Shown here: positions 63,377 through 64,000 of the stretch, piece by piece | Layout of the letters: the number at the start of each line of letters is the position of its first letter | Position numbering within the stretch: position 1 is the stretch's first letter | Assembly (NCBI GenBank): GCA_038531745.1 | Contig: JBCBBJ010000008.1 | Span: forward strand, 1-64,000 | Source: CALLPQ01 sp038531745 | GTDB taxonomy: Bacteria; Pseudomonadota; Alphaproteobacteria; Caulobacterales; Parvularculaceae | Reading direction: 5' to 3' | Length of the DNA: 64,000 nt | Notes under the pieces: model-generated | Told to the model about the DNA's origin: nothing | Database searches by the model: none | What the model saw: only the letters and a program-made list of their open reading frames with translations | Made by a program: the position numbers and the translations under genes

Positions 63377-64000
63377 GGGCGCATGAGCCGGTGTGGTATC
63401 CACATGGACCGCCGAAAGCCCGCGTGCTGGCAACAAACCTTCAATGCGGGCGCCTTTACTCTCAAGATAAGATCGCTGCGCCGTAAAAAGCTTTCGGTAC
63501 AGATAGAACGGCACACTTGGCCACAAATGATGCACCAGATGGACGTTCTGATTCAATAAAATATAGTCCGCCAGCGGAAATTCCATAACCCGCGTATTTT
63601 CATAGCGTTCGGTGCTATCAAAGGGATAGTGGGGCAACCACTGAAAGAAAATCATCAACATAACCGCGCCGATGAAAGCAGGCACCCAAAACAAGCACAA
63701 AACCGCCAACCCCTTGCCAGCCAGGATTAAGCCCCACGATCCAAATTGCAGGCAATGCATCGTGATAATGTGCTCGCGCATCTCCCGTTTGGTCAGGAGT
63801 GCGTCGCCGTCATAGACCGTTTTTTCAAAGCGGCACAGCAGAAAATAAGGCACCAGATACATCAACAAACCAGAGCCAGCGGTGGCCATCAGCTTGCCAA
63901 TACCCCCGCCCACGAGCGCATGGTCAGGGTCTTTGTCGCTGTTGGTATGGCTGTGGTGATGTTGGTGCGTACGTTTTAAGACGGGCCAAGTATAAAACAA
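63362..64000 (-). CDS. Fatty acid desaturase-superfamily protein, C-terminal part (5' end outside window)
   Basis: At least 212 residues are present; the frame is open to the right edge. His boxes HQHHHSH near the visible start and NVHLVHHLWPSVPFYLY near the end, with hydrophobic pairs between, identify a membrane di-iron desaturase or hydroxylase. PFDSTERYENTRV is reminiscent of beta-carotene hydroxylase/ketolase-like members, so a carotenoid or other isoprenoid substrate is as likely as a fatty acid. The first His box is outside the window. It converges on hpnB with a 15-bp overlap. Confidence 0.8.
   Translation of the reverse strand: MFYTWPVLKRTHQHHHSHTNSDKDPDHALVGGGIGKLMATAGSGLLMYLVPYFLLCRFEKTVYDGDALLTKREMREHIITMHCLQFGSWGLILAGKGLAVLCLFWVPAFIGAVMLMIFFQWLPHYPFDSTERYENTRVMEFPLADYILLNQNVHLVHHLWPSVPFYLYRKLFTAQRSYLESKGARIEGLLPARGLSAVHVDTTPAHAPSGHG

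Overview
This window looks like a chromosomal piece of an alphaproteobacterium. The evidence is a CcrM-type GAnTC methyltransferase, a TrcR (DUF1013) regulator, a TIGR02300/FYDLN acidic protein beside a tRNA-Ala and divergent aroA, a GTTC-N7-GTTC SOS box, and the gene set radical SAM PA0069 - rnhB - ccrM - mutY - DUF721 - dsbA-like - smc, an order I recall from many alphaproteobacteria. Hopanoid synthesis genes fill the right end. The order within the class cannot be fixed from this sequence. No phage, IS element, CRISPR array or rRNA is visible.

Layout. 1-4053: N-terminal part (1351 codons, no stop, running off the left edge) of a giant calcium-binding repeat adhesin. 4372-6135: PAS-GGDEF-EAL protein with a degenerate cyclase site. 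6562-11362: small membrane protein and three polyprenyl-phosphate-type glycosyltransferases. 11583-14050: TrcR regulator and an ABC-2 exporter. 14082-21949: respiratory complex I genes nuoH-I-J-K-L-M-N, without nuoA-G upstream and with an intrinsic terminator between nuoI and nuoJ. 22399-27919: two tandem copies of a two-gene unit, each a small secreted protein followed by a large secreted metzincin-type zinc metalloprotease. 28456-30678: aroA, FYDLN protein, tRNA-Ala, followed by a broken 3' tRNA copy. 30985-37462: a very large two-headed glycosyltransferase, a sulfotransferase-like protein and a DUF2064/GT2 pair. 37602-48260: DNA maintenance block (SOS-box radical SAM, RNase HII, CcrM, MutY, DUF721, DsbA-like lipoprotein, SMC), interrupted by an HTH/membrane-protein pair. 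48322-54128: DUF1826, phenylalanine hydroxylase, glutaminyl cyclase, thioredoxin reductase, polyprenyl synthase and a zinc-finger protein. 54367-64000: ispH, hpnH, hpnG, a sorted CHRD protein, an ICMT-like methyltransferase, hpnE-D-C, hpnB and a partial desaturase.

How the parts fit. IspH and the polyprenyl synthase supply C5 units and prenyl diphosphates, HpnC/D/E make squalene, and HpnH/HpnG add and trim the adenosyl side chain of hopanoids; the squalene-hopene cyclase expected between hpnE and hpnG is not in the window. The strongest candidate for an undescribed system is the duplicated metalloprotease/partner unit: both copies keep the full HExxHxxGxxH zinc site and Met-turn, and both partners carry a single cysteine at the same place. 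Other points worth checking are the SOS box in front of the PA0069-type radical SAM gene, three GAnTC sites packed into 28 bp before ccrM, a tRNA-Ala 3' remnant that may mark an old integration site, and a perfect 77-bp in-frame repeat inside the adhesin gene.
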